From CAZWCX01 sp964632945 (GTDB lineage: Bacteria; Planctomycetota; MHYJ01; WSZJ01; CAZWCX01): a DNA stretch of 64,000 nucleotides. Positions 8,244-16,269 of the stretch are shown here, one piece after another. Under the pieces are notes generated by a model. It did not search any database and was not told the origin of the DNA. It worked only from the letters and a program-made list of their open reading frames with translations. The position numbers and the translations under genes were made by a program. The stretch is taken from contig CAZWCX010000002.1 in NCBI GenBank assembly GCA_964632945.1, positions 90,664 through 154,663 of the forward strand, read 5' to 3'. How positions within the stretch are numbered: the first letter of the stretch is position 1; each line of letters opens with the position of its first letter.

Positions 8244-8962
8244 GCGGACGCTGGGCCGTGCGGTTGGGGGGCGCCGACGCAGCCGCGGTCGGGTCGTTGC
8301 GACTGGTTCCCGGCCTGGAGGTGCTGGAACGGCCGGACGCCCTTTGGTTGCGCGGGGAGGGACTCGACGAGACCCTCGAGCAAGCATTGCGCCGGCTGCC
8401 GGGTGCGGAACGATACGACGTCCTGGCCGACGGGGGGCTGCGCGCGATCGGCCACCGGGTTCCGCGCGGCCGCCTGCCGGAAGGGGAGTGGATGGCCGTG
8501 CGCGCCTGGGCGAGGCTCGAGGTGCAGGCCGGCGCACTCGCGGGACGCCTGGAGCGCTCGGCGACGCTCCGGATCGTCCGCGCGGACCGGATGCGGGAAG
8601 CCAACGTCCTCGTGCTCCCCTGGTCGGTCTGGGCCCCGTGGGCGATCGGCGCGCCCGCCGCGCGGTTGCGGCCGCTCGACTTCGCCGCGGCGAGAGACGG
8701 CCGGACCGTCGTGCGGGGAGGACCGCTTCCCCCGCTTCCCGGGGCGCGCTGGGTCGAGCAGTCCGGCATGGCCGTCCCCTGCGGGTACGAATGGCAGCCT
8801 GCCGTGGAGCCGGCCGTCCTGGCCGCCTGGCTGGGGGTATCGGCCGGCGACCTCGCCCTGCTGGACACGGGGGGGAGCGTGGAAGTGATCCCGGCCTCCG
8901 GCTTCGTCCAGGCGCGAAGGAGCGCGGTCAGGGCCACCGTCGAGGAGGGCCCGCGTGGATAA
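8240..8962 (+). CDS. Accessory protein of the ternary system (unknown fold)
   Basis: A 240-residue soluble protein, rich in Arg, Ala, Leu and Trp, with no signal peptide or membrane segment. Conserved-looking pieces are RYDVLADGGLRAIGHRVP, WSVWAPWAIGAPAARLRPLD and the C-terminal LDTGGSVEVIPASGFVQARR. I do not recognise a catalytic motif. The start overlaps the MoxR stop (ATGA), and the stop lies 3' of the next gene's GTG, an 8-base overlap. By context it is a dedicated partner of the MoxR and vWA proteins, probably one of the bpX-type components. Confidence 0.6.
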   Translation: MSGRWAVRLGGADAAAVGSLRLVPGLEVLERPDALWLRGEGLDETLEQALRRLPGAERYDVLADGGLRAIGHRVPRGRLPEGEWMAVRAWARLEVQAGALAGRLERSATLRIVRADRMREANVLVLPWSVWAPWAIGAPAARLRPLDFAAARDGRTVVRGGPLPPLPGARWVEQSGMAVPCGYEWQPAVEPAVLAAWLGVSAGDLALLDTGGSVEVIPASGFVQARRSAVRATVEEGPRG

Positions 8963-11708
8963 TCCGCACGTTCTGGCCGCCCTCTACTTCGCCCCGCCGG
9001 TGCGATCGTTTTGGCGCTGGAACGGAGATGCCCAGGTTCTCTCCTGGGCGGACGGCACCACGATCGCGTTTCGCGCCGAAGTGGACGCGGTGCTGCGGCG
9101 ACTGGCCGGGGGCGGACTCCCGCCGTTCCCTGCCCTGGTCCTCCTCCTGGCGTCATGCCGCGATCGCTGGCAGGTCGCCGCCCGTCGTTCCCTCCTTCCC
9201 ATCGACCCGTTCCTCGAGCGTCCCGGGCAGCGCGGCGAACCCGGCATCCCCCAGTGGCTGTCCGTGGTTCTGGACAGCCTGGAGACGGTCTCCCGCCTCC
9301 CGCCGGACCTGCGGACCGGCGCCGAAGCGAAGGCCCTGCTCGCGGAAGTCGTGTTCGAGAACGGCCGCAGTCGCGGCAGCCCGCAGGACGCGGCGCTCAT
9401 CGTCCAGGCGTTCTCCGACGGAGTCAGCGCGGAAGCCCTGGCGGGAGACGCCTCCGCCGAGCATGCCTTTCACGGGCTGCTTCAGGACCTCGAGTCCCTG
9501 CGCGAAGGGGTCGCCCGACTCGATGCCGAATCCCTGGCGCTGCGGAAGAGAACGGGACTCGACCACCTGGTCGAACCGGCCCGCCTCGAATTGGCGCCGT
9601 CCGAGTGCGTCCGACGTCTGCTCGTGCAGTTGCGCGAGGACCGGGAGCTCGCGGGTCTCTCGCGGCTGGCCCACGACCTGATGGCGGCGGTGCACGTGCC
9701 GAGAACGATCTCCGCGCGGGAGGAGATGCCGGTAGGCGGGGTGTCGGACCTCTCGAACCGGGGTACGCTGGATCGGCTTCTGGTCTCGGAGCTCGCGCAC
9801 GACGACGTGACGTTCGCGGTGCGGGTGGCGATGAACGAGGCTCTGTACCTGCGACGCGAGTCGCCTCCGCGCACGCCCCCGGGCCGGCGCCTGATCCTGC
9901 TTGACGCCGGAATCCGCACCTGGGGGATCCCGCGGCTGTTCTCGACGGCGGTCGCGCTGGCGTTTGCGGCCACGGCGGGGAAGCGTATCGAGGTGCGCTG
10001 CTACCGCGGCAAGGAGGACGGGTTGGAGCCGGTGGACCTGGGCTCGCGGGAGGGCCTGGTCGCGCACCTGTCGGCGCTGGAATCCTCGCCGCATCCGGGT
10101 CCGGCTGTCGAACCGTTTCTGGCCCTGATGGAGCCTGCAGAGGGTCCCTCGGACGCCATTCTCGTCACGCACGAGGACGTGACCTCCGACCCGGAGTTCC
10201 AGGCCGCGCTCCTCGCCGCGCGCAGTCGGCCGATCTATGTGGCCACGGTCGCGCGCGACGGCGCCTTCCGTCTGCAGGTCTGGAGCGGGCGCGGCGGGCG
10301 GACGCTCCGGGAGGCGCGACTTTCCCTGGAGGATGTGCACCGTCCACCGTCCGCCGACCGGCCCGGCACGCCCCTCATGGTCGCCGAGGCCGACCCCGCC
10401 TTGCCGGTCATCTTCTCGCGCGATCCGTTCCCGCTCCTCCTGCCCCATTTCCCCGACCCGCGGTGGGCCCGCTGGTCCCCCGCGTACGGCGTCGTCATGC
10501 TGACCGCGGACGGACGAGTGTTGAATTGGAAGATGCGCGGCCAGGGTGCCCACCAGGTCACGGCGTTCGCGCCTCGCGGGGCGGTCCATGGCGTCGGACT
10601 GGAGAGGGGCGGGCTGGCCTGGTTCGTGGTCCGGGGCTATCCGGGCCCCCACGTGCGGCTGCTGACCGCAGACCTCTCCTCGGGGCGCTGCAGTGTGGAC
10701 GAATTGGCGGCGGGAGGGGACCCGCCGGTCGGCGTTACCGCGCACCTAGGGGCGCTCTTCCTGGTCTATCGGCGGCGGGTCGATGTCTTCGACTTGAGGG
10801 ACGGTCGCCGCGGGGCGTCGCTGAATCTGTCCCCGGGGCTCCGGTGGCGGTGCGGTCGCTTTTTCTACCAGGCGCCCGATCGGTGGCATGCGCTGGCGTA
10901 TGACGGGATGTCTGCGCTCCTGGAGCCGGTCCAGGCGCAGGGCGATCGCCGCGGGCTCGGCATGATCGCCCTGTTCGACCGGATCGGGCATGACGGTCCG
11001 TGGGGGATTGCCGCGGACGGCTCGGTGTCATGTATCGCGACCGGTGAACGACTCCTCGGCACCCCGAAGCGCGCGCATGGCCAAGTCAATGTCCTCGCCA
11101 TTTCGGACGACGGCCACAGAGTAGTGGTAAGGGTGAATGGGGACGCCAAGGGGAATCACTTCGAACTGATCGACCTCAACAAGCCAAGCGTGAGTGCGGT
11201 CTCCGGAAACCGGGCTCAGGCGTGGTTGCTTCCGGAAATCTGGGTTCATGCCGACAACCCGCACAACCTGCGCCGCAAGCTGCGGGGTCTGGCCTTGAGT
11301 CCCGAGGGAACTCTGGTGCTCCTGTCGACGAAATCGTACGCGCTGGAGCTGAAGCCGGTCTCGCCGGACCGGGTGGTCCTGTCCCATCTTTCGTTGAGCG
11401 AATCGCTCCGCAGCGCGGCGCGCTCGTTCACGCCGTGCGCGCGCCCAGCCCGATCGGGCATCGAACTGCAGCGCGTCGCCTTTCCGGACGGGACCTGCGC
11501 CTATCTCGATTCGCGCGGCCTGCTCCATTGGAAGAGCTCGGACCCCGGTCTGCCGGAGCTGAGCCTCGTCCTCTTCGACCAGGGCGTGGCGGCCTGGGCT
11601 TCCGACGGCGCGCGATTCGGGCCGCGCTACTTTCATCCGCAGGAGGAAACCATCGAATCCGGGCTCTGCGACCGCCTGGCGGCGATTCTGTCCCGGGTGC
11701 GACGATGA
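8955..11708 (+). CDS. vWA-like domain plus C-terminal beta-propeller protein
   Basis: A 917-residue protein with three parts. Residues 1-300 are a helical N-terminal region ending in GGVSDLSNRGTLDRLLVSEL (261-280). Residues about 310-450 form a vWA-like Rossmann domain (RRLILLDAGIRTWG, later AILVTHEDV). Residues about 460-917 are a repeat-rich beta domain with Trp and Gly spacing like a propeller (WARWSPAYGVVML; FAPRGAVHGVG). The vWA metal site DxSxS is replaced by DAGIR, so metal-dependent adhesion is probably lost. The GTG start at 8955 overlaps the previous gene. It is the likely client or partner of the MoxR ATPase. Confidence 0.75.
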   Translation: MDNPHVLAALYFAPPVRSFWRWNGDAQVLSWADGTTIAFRAEVDAVLRRLAGGGLPPFPALVLLLASCRDRWQVAARRSLLPIDPFLERPGQRGEPGIPQWLSVVLDSLETVSRLPPDLRTGAEAKALLAEVVFENGRSRGSPQDAALIVQAFSDGVSAEALAGDASAEHAFHGLLQDLESLREGVARLDAESLALRKRTGLDHLVEPARLELAPSECVRRLLVQLREDRELAGLSRLAHDLMAAVHVPRTISAREEMPVGGVSDLSNRGTLDRLLVSELAHDDVTFAVRVAMNEALYLRRESPPRTPPGRRLILLDAGIRTWGIPRLFSTAVALAFAATAGKRIEVRCYRGKEDGLEPVDLGSREGLVAHLSALESSPHPGPAVEPFLALMEPAEGPSDAILVTHEDVTSDPEFQAALLAARSRPIYVATVARDGAFRLQVWSGRGGRTLREARLSLEDVHRPPSADRPGTPLMVAEADPALPVIFSRDPFPLLLPHFPDPRWARWSPAYGVVMLTADGRVLNWKMRGQGAHQVTAFAPRGAVHGVGLERGGLAWFVVRGYPGPHVRLLTADLSSGRCSVDELAAGGDPPVGVTAHLGALFLVYRRRVDVFDLRDGRRGASLNLSPGLRWRCGRFFYQAPDRWHALAYDGMSALLEPVQAQGDRRGLGMIALFDRIGHDGPWGIAADGSVSCIATGERLLGTPKRAHGQVNVLAISDDGHRVVVRVNGDAKGNHFELIDLNKPSVSAVSGNRAQAWLLPEIWVHADNPHNLRRKLRGLALSPEGTLVLLSTKSYALELKPVSPDRVVLSHLSLSESLRSAARSFTPCARPARSGIELQRVAFPDGTCAYLDSRGLLHWKSSDPGLPELSLVLFDQGVAAWASDGARFGPRYFHPQEETIESGLCDRLAAILSRVRR

Positions 11709-14452
11709 AGTTCGATCTCCGTCTCCGCTTCGACCCGGACGCCCGCCCGGAACCGGGTGGGTGGTTCCTTCCCGGGTCGGATCCGCAGCCATGGCTGCAA
11801 GAGATGGCCGGGTGGGGGATTCCCCTGATCGGTTTGCGGATGTGGCCGGTGCCGTCGTCGCGCCGCGATCGGCGGGTCTGCGGCATGTTCGTTCCCGTGC
11901 CCGCCGGCGCGCTCCCCCGCACGAGTCCCTGGGCCCAGGCATACCGGTCGCGCGGTCGCCGGCTGTGGATCCCCGTGCAGGCGCGGGTGGAACCGGATTT
12001 GCTCGATGCCGAGATCGATGAGGCGCTGTCCGGCATGGGCGAATGCTTCCTGTTGCATCCGGCGGCGGGGCTGGTGGCGTTCGAAATCGATGACGGGCTT
12101 TTCCTTCATCAGGTCCTCGGGCGGCCGGATCGCCGCGAAGGGGGATGGGACGTTGCGCGTTGCGGGGTCGCCGGCGCGCCTCGGCTCCGGTCGGTAGAGC
12201 CGGAGGAACCGCCGACCCTCGAGTCGATCATGCGGGAATCGCGCGACGACATCGGCCGGGAACCGCCGAAGAGTCTGCCTCCGCTTCCGGAGGAACAGGG
12301 GAAGCCCGCGCGCGAACCGGGAGCGGGTTGGGCGAGACGACAACTCGCCCGGGCCTTGCTGTGGGCGACCGAGAACGCACCGCCCACGGCGCCTGCGCCG
12401 ACCTGGGTGGACCGGGTCCGCGACTGGGCGCGTCGCCAGTTGAAGGGTTCGCCATTCGATCGGAACGAGGCCCGGCACCGGGAATTGCAGCGCTTGTTGC
12501 GCATGCTGGCGACGGATCCGGACCGCGGCCTGAAGTTTGCCGTGCCGCTGGCGGGCGCCAAGGGTCGGGGGCTGGCCCCGCCCGGGGACCGACTCGGGCC
12601 GCGCAACGTCGACTTCAATCTCGATCGGCTCGGCGGGGGACAGGCGGGCGATCCCTGGAACGTTCCGTGGGAAATGCACCAGGCGTTGCGCCAGCATTAC
12701 CACGAGGCGGCGAATCGCGAATTGCGGTTGGGCCGGCATCGGCGCGCGGCCTACATCTTCGCCGAGTTGCTGGGAAACCCCGTTGCCGCAGCGGCTGCGC
12801 TGGTCCAGGGCCGACACTTCCGCGAGGCGGCCATCCTGTACCGGGATCACCTGAACCGTCCGCTCGAGGCCGCGCAGTGCCTCGAGCAGGGGGGATTGCT
12901 CGCGGAGGCGGTGGTCCTGTATGAGTCCACCGGCCATTTCGAGAGCGCAGGTGACCTTCTCTGCCGGATGGACCGCCAGCCGGAAGCCGTGGTCGCGTGG
13001 CGGCGCGCGGCCGAAAAGCACGCAGACACCGGCGACCTGCTCGCCGCCTGTCGGTTGTTGGAGAGGAAAGTGAATGCTCCCGAGGAGGCGCTCGGATTGC
13101 TCGCCTCCGCCTGGCCATGGAGCGAACATGCCGGGCCGGCGTTGCGGGAGCGGTTCGCGATCCTCGGACGCATGGCGCGACACGAAGACGCGCGTCGATT
13201 GCTGCTGCACCTCCGCGGCGAGGCGGCTCCGCCGTCCCGGTCGGTCGTGCTGGTGCAGGTGCTCGCGGCGGTCGCCGCGGCGTATCCCGATTCCGACGTG
13301 CGCGCCCGGGCGGCGGACTCTGCGCGCGTTTCGGCCGGTCGCCACCTGCACCAGGCCAACCTTGCGGAGACGGAAGAAATCGTGCAGGCGATCGCCCGGT
13401 TGGCGCCGGAGGACCGTCTGCTGGCGCGGGACGGCGCGCGATTCGTCGCGCGCCGGCGCGTGCAACTGACCACGCCCGAGCGGCCGGCGAGCCCCGGCGG
13501 CGATCCGGTCCTGCTCGGCACGTTCCAGCTTCCTCGCGACGTCACCTGGCAGGCCGCCGCCTCCCAGGGTCGGGTCTTCTACGCCGCGGGCGTCGGCGAG
13601 GGCGTCTTCGTCGTCGTACGCGGTCTTTGGGACGGCACGTTGCAGCGCCTCGAGTGGAAGCAACATGTGCCGGCGCACGCCCGGATCCTCCTGCAGCCCG
13701 GGACGATATCCACCCACCCGACACTCGTGGCGGTCGCGGCAGGACCGCGCCTCGAGTACCTTCGCTTCGGCGGAACCGGTTCGTTGCCCGTGGCCACTCG
13801 GGTTGGCACGCCGGATGGACTTCCGGATCGCGTCCTCGCTCTCTCCTACGGCGAGTACTCGACCGTCTGGGTGGTCAGCGACGAGGGCGGGGCCCTGGTC
13901 CTCTCCGCGCGCACGCTCGAGGGGGCGATCGTCTCCACCCATGCTTTGCCCGTTGCCCCGGAGGGGGAAGGAGATCGGACCTCCGCGGAGACCGCCTGGC
14001 CGATCCTGATGACGCGCCGGGATTCGGTCTACGTCGCCACCGGCAACCGTGTGATCGCTCTCGTACGCGGCGAGTCGTTCGTCGTCACGGAACTTCACGA
14101 CCCGGTGCTGGAGATCGCCGGCTCGGATCCGCTGAGCCGCCCGCGACTTGCCGCGACCTTCGAGTGGGGCGGGGCCGTCCTGTGGGGCGGGCTGGATTGG
14201 GGGAACGTGCGCGTCTTTGGCGAGCGCCTCTGGCGGCCGCTGGCGACGTGGACGCGCGACGGTTCGCTGGTCGCGGTTGCGCAGGGCGAAGGCCAGATCT
14301 ACGGCACCGAGAACTTCGCGATCTCGCACCGGCGCACGTTCCCATGTCCGGAGATCGTGCCGTTCGCGGTGGTCCCGGCGGCGGGGTTGTCGGAATTCGC
14401 CCTCTTCGGAGCGGACGGCTCCGTGCGCCTCTACCGGGTACAGGGGGGCTAA
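11705..14452 (+). CDS. TPR-like plus beta-propeller protein of the ternary system
   Basis: A 915-residue cytoplasmic protein, last of the operon. Residues 1-170 form a mixed domain (MKFDLRLRFDPDARPEPGGW...). A low-complexity linker at about 175-230 is followed by a helical TPR-like stretch at about 310-540 (AAYIFAELLGNPVAAAAALV; HFREAAILYRDHLNRPLEAA; FESAGDLLCRMDRQPEAVVAW). About 590-915 is a beta-repeat region resembling a propeller (FQLPRDVTWQAAASQGRVFY; LSYGEYSTVWVVSDEGGALV). The layout suggests a scaffold or sensor that binds other proteins. Its ATG overlaps the upstream stop (ATGA). No enzymatic motif is seen. Confidence 0.7.
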   Translation: MKFDLRLRFDPDARPEPGGWFLPGSDPQPWLQEMAGWGIPLIGLRMWPVPSSRRDRRVCGMFVPVPAGALPRTSPWAQAYRSRGRRLWIPVQARVEPDLLDAEIDEALSGMGECFLLHPAAGLVAFEIDDGLFLHQVLGRPDRREGGWDVARCGVAGAPRLRSVEPEEPPTLESIMRESRDDIGREPPKSLPPLPEEQGKPAREPGAGWARRQLARALLWATENAPPTAPAPTWVDRVRDWARRQLKGSPFDRNEARHRELQRLLRMLATDPDRGLKFAVPLAGAKGRGLAPPGDRLGPRNVDFNLDRLGGGQAGDPWNVPWEMHQALRQHYHEAANRELRLGRHRRAAYIFAELLGNPVAAAAALVQGRHFREAAILYRDHLNRPLEAAQCLEQGGLLAEAVVLYESTGHFESAGDLLCRMDRQPEAVVAWRRAAEKHADTGDLLAACRLLERKVNAPEEALGLLASAWPWSEHAGPALRERFAILGRMARHEDARRLLLHLRGEAAPPSRSVVLVQVLAAVAAAYPDSDVRARAADSARVSAGRHLHQANLAETEEIVQAIARLAPEDRLLARDGARFVARRRVQLTTPERPASPGGDPVLLGTFQLPRDVTWQAAASQGRVFYAAGVGEGVFVVVRGLWDGTLQRLEWKQHVPAHARILLQPGTISTHPTLVAVAAGPRLEYLRFGGTGSLPVATRVGTPDGLPDRVLALSYGEYSTVWVVSDEGGALVLSARTLEGAIVSTHALPVAPEGEGDRTSAETAWPILMTRRDSVYVATGNRVIALVRGESFVVTELHDPVLEIAGSDPLSRPRLAATFEWGGAVLWGGLDWGNVRVFGERLWRPLATWTRDGSLVAVAQGEGQIYGTENFAISHRRTFPCPEIVPFAVVPAAGLSEFALFGADGSVRLYRVQGG

Positions 14453-15186
14453 GGTGGCGGCCGACCCGCGCCGTCCGGCGAACCGTCGGCTTCATCCCGG
14501 TCGATTCCCTCGCGCACGGCTGCGGCGGCCCGACGGAAGACGGCGAGGAACATCGGCCACGTGAGCCGGCGCGTGTTGGTGTTCTGCCGACTGCAGTGGT
14601 AGGAGTCGATCAGCAGCGTCCCGTCCGGCAGACGATGCTCGGCGCCATGCGCGAATCCGCACCCCGATCGACGCATCCCATGGATGTGCAGCGCGGCATC
14701 GTGGGCGATGCGTCCCAGGGCCAGCGTGACACGCCGACGTCGCAACAGGCGAACTTCCTCGGCGAGGAACGGTCGGCAGGCGTCGAGTTCGACGCCGGTG
14801 GGGCGATTCTGCGGCGGGGCGCAACGGGCCGCGGCGCCGATGAACGCGTCCCGGAGCCGGAGAGAATCGCCGGCCGCCACGCTCTCGGGAGCGGTGGAAA
14901 AGCCGGTCTCGTGGAGGACCCGGTAGAGCCACGCCCCCGACGCGTCCCCCGTGAACATCCGGCCGGTCCGGTTCGCTCCGCGCATCCCCGGGGCCAATCC
15001 GACGACCAGCAGCCGGGCGTCCGGATCGCCGAAGCCGGGGACGGGAAGGCAATGGAATCCGGGATGTTTTCGTTTCGCCGCCCGAAGGTACTCGACCAGT
15101 CGGGGGCAGGCCCGGCAGGCGACGATGCGGCGATGGAGGACCGCGAATGCGGGCGTCGGGGCGGGTTCCGGGAGGGGGATCCGCAT
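14449..15186 (-). CDS. Family 5 uracil-DNA glycosylase (UDGb type)
   Basis: A 245-residue base-excision repair enzyme that removes uracil, and often hypoxanthine or other deaminated bases, from DNA. Four cysteines suited to a [4Fe-4S] cluster are present: Cys24, Cys27, Cys122 and Cys137. Motif A is GLAPGMRGANRTGRMFTGD (63-81), which lacks the polar catalytic residue of family 4, as expected for family 5. The C-terminal SYHCSRQNTNTRRLT corresponds to the HPSxxN motif. It converges on the ternary operon with a 4-base overlap of the stops. The start fits the family; no strong ribosome site is visible. Confidence 0.9.
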   Translation of the reverse strand: MRIPLPEPAPTPAFAVLHRRIVACRACPRLVEYLRAAKRKHPGFHCLPVPGFGDPDARLLVVGLAPGMRGANRTGRMFTGDASGAWLYRVLHETGFSTAPESVAAGDSLRLRDAFIGAAARCAPPQNRPTGVELDACRPFLAEEVRLLRRRRVTLALGRIAHDAALHIHGMRRSGCGFAHGAEHRLPDGTLLIDSYHCSRQNTNTRRLTWPMFLAVFRRAAAAVREGIDRDEADGSPDGAGRPPP

Positions 15187-15241
15187 CGGAGAAAGACCGC
15201 ACTTTTGCGAAAACCGGGGTGAACCTGGATCGTTCAGCCCG

Positions 15242-15271
15242 GTTATACGGTCGGAAGCGACGGAATGCGAA
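15242..15271 (-). promoter_or_regulatory. Possible promoter of the uracil-DNA glycosylase gene
   Basis: TTCGCA (15266-15271), an 18-base spacer and TATAAC (15242-15247), 5 of 6 at the -10. The region reads GTTATAC on the plus strand, so it may also serve the small plus-strand gene. Confidence 0.35.
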
Positions 15272-15282
15272 AGGAAACGCCG

Positions 15283-15453
15283 ATGTCGACGACGCACAGG
15301 ATGCCTGCCTCCAAATCCGGCCGGACCTCACCCCGTACCGGTCCCGGCCGCTTTGCGGTGGTTCACCCCACCCTGCGGGTGATTCCCTCGGCGCCGGCGT
15401 ACGCCGTACGGCTGCGGGCGCGGGCGCTTCGGCGTCGCGCGGGTCGGACTTGA
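15283..15453 (+). CDS. Hypothetical 56-residue Arg-rich protein
   Basis: A possible small gene of unknown function: 56 residues, strongly basic, ending ALRRRAGRT. In favour: an AAAGGAA ribosome site 7 bases before the ATG, mostly G/C third bases, and a strong rho-independent terminator 27 bases after the stop. A TATAC box lies about 40 bases upstream. Against: short, low complexity, no family recognised. The terminated transcript could instead be a non-coding RNA of about 250 nt. Confidence 0.35.
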   Translation: MSTTHRMPASKSGRTSPRTGPGRFAVVHPTLRVIPSAPAYAVRLRARALRRRAGRT

Positions 15454-15479
15454 TCGGAGACGGTCTTCGGTCTTCCGGA

Positions 15480-15508
15480 CCCCGCATCCGACCGATGCGG
15501 GGTTTTTT
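15480..15508 (+). terminator. Rho-independent terminator
   Basis: A perfect 9-bp stem (CCCCGCATC with GATGCGGGG), 5-base loop and six T. It ends a plus-strand transcript from about 15.25 kb, only 24 bases before the first tRNA. Confidence 0.85.
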
Positions 15509-15532
15509 GTTTCTTGCTCATGCCGGGTTTTC

Positions 15533-15603
15533 GCAGGCCTGGTGTAACCGTTGCACTGCTGCCTGAAGAGCAGCCGGACCCGGTGCGACTCCGGGGGCCT
15601 GCA
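15533..15603 (+). tRNA. tRNA-Phe (GAA)
   Basis: Acceptor GCAGGCC pairs with GGCCTGC. The anticodon stem GCTGC/GCAGC encloses CTGAAGA, giving anticodon GAA. The T stem is CCCGG/CCGGG. Discriminator A; the 3' CCA is not encoded. First of a seven-tRNA array. Confidence 0.93.
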
Positions 15604-15607
15604 TTGC

Positions 15608-15678
15608 GGGGCCATCGTACAACAGGAATACGCCGCCTTCGCACGGCGGAGATCCGGGTGCGACTCCCGGTGGCTCCA
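15608..15678 (+). tRNA. tRNA-Ala (CGC)
   Basis: Acceptor GGGGCCA/TGGCTCC contains the G3-U70 wobble pair that identifies alanine tRNAs. The anticodon arm CCGCC-TTCGCAC-GGCGG gives CGC (15640-15642), reading GCG. The D arm is short (GTA/TAC). CCA is not encoded. Confidence 0.92.
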
Positions 15679-15681
15679 TCC

Positions 15682-15764
15682 GGGCGTGCTGCCGAGTGGG
15701 ATCGGAGTCGGGCTGTAAACCCGGCGCCCTATCGGGATAGGAGGTTCGATTCCTTACACGCCCA
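15682..15764 (+). tRNA. tRNA-Tyr (GTA)
   Basis: Acceptor GGGCGTG/CACGCCC. The anticodon loop CTGTAAA gives GTA (15715-15717). A long variable arm (about 15722-15739) marks it as class II, as expected for bacterial tRNA-Tyr. The T stem has one imperfect pair. CCA is not encoded. Confidence 0.93.
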
Positions 15765-15900
15765 TTTCGGGTCGTCGGCGCGGGGGGGAGAAGGGGGGCG
15801 GTCTCGCGTGGACCACCGGGGAGGCGGGGCGCCGGGATCGGCCGGCGGGTCGCCGGACCGGATGGCGCGAACCGGGCGCGCGGACGGCAGGTACGTTTAC

Positions 15901-15974
15901 GGCGGCCGAGGGCAAAGAGTCGAGCCACGTGGCTGTGGCCCACGTCCCAGCGGGTGCGAGTCCCGCCGGTCGCC
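15901..15974 (+). tRNA. tRNA-His (GTG)
   Basis: An eight-pair acceptor with G-1 (15901) opposite C73 (15974), the hallmark of histidine tRNAs, on GCGGCCG/CGGTCGC. The anticodon arm CGTGG-CTGTGGC-CCACG gives GTG (15935-15937). The T stem is GCGGG/CCCGC. It lies 136 bases after tRNA-Tyr; nothing else is seen in that gap. Confidence 0.93.
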
Positions 15975-15989
15975 CTTCACCGAAATCGG

Positions 15990-16061
15990 GCCTCCGTAGG
16001 TCAATGGACAGACAGCCGGACTTTTAATCCGGAAGTGGAGGTTCGACTCCTCCCGGGGGCA
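15990..16061 (+). tRNA. tRNA-Lys (TTT)
   Basis: Acceptor GCCTCCG/CGGGGGC. The anticodon arm CCGGA-CTTTTAA-TCCGG gives TTT (16023-16025). The T loop contains GTTCGA. Discriminator A; CCA is not encoded. Confidence 0.93.
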
Positions 16062-16074
16062 TGAACTTCTTGCC

Positions 16075-16159
16075 GGGCCCGTGGCGGAACCCAGCAGACG
16101 CGCCGGACTCAGAAGCCGGTACCCGCGGGGGTGTGCAGGTGCAAGTCCTGTCGGGCCCA
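16075..16159 (+). tRNA. tRNA-Leu (CAG)
   Basis: Class II tRNA with acceptor GGGCCCG/CGGGCCC and anticodon loop CTCAGAA, giving CAG (16110-16112). Long variable arm. It shares the D-arm and T-arm blocks almost exactly with the next tRNA, suggesting duplication. CCA is not encoded. Confidence 0.92.
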
Positions 16160-16173
16160 TCCAACCCCACTTT

Positions 16174-16258
16174 GCGGTCGTGGCGGAATCCAGCAGACGC
16201 GCGAGCTTGAGGGGCTCGTGCCCGCAGGGGCGTGCAGGTGCAAGTCCTGCCGGCCGCA
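16174..16258 (+). tRNA. tRNA-Leu (GAG)
   Basis: Class II tRNA with acceptor GCGGTCG/CGGCCGC and anticodon arm CGAGC-TTGAGGG-GCTCG, giving GAG (16209-16211). Last of the array, ending 11 bases from the convergent murB stop. CCA is not encoded. Confidence 0.92.
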
Positions 16259-16269
16259 CTTTCGTCCGT

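Noticed and set aside
15765..15900. An eighth tRNA in the gap between tRNA-Tyr and tRNA-His
   Set aside because: No acceptor/anticodon/T-arm combination could be drawn; the stretch is only very GC-rich.
16081..16258. Direct repeats of about 20 bases (GTGGCGGAA.CCAGCAGACGCG; GTGCAGGTGCAAGTCCTG) as a possible CRISPR or mobile repeat
   Set aside because: They are the shared D-arm and T-arm blocks of the two tandem tRNA-Leu genes.
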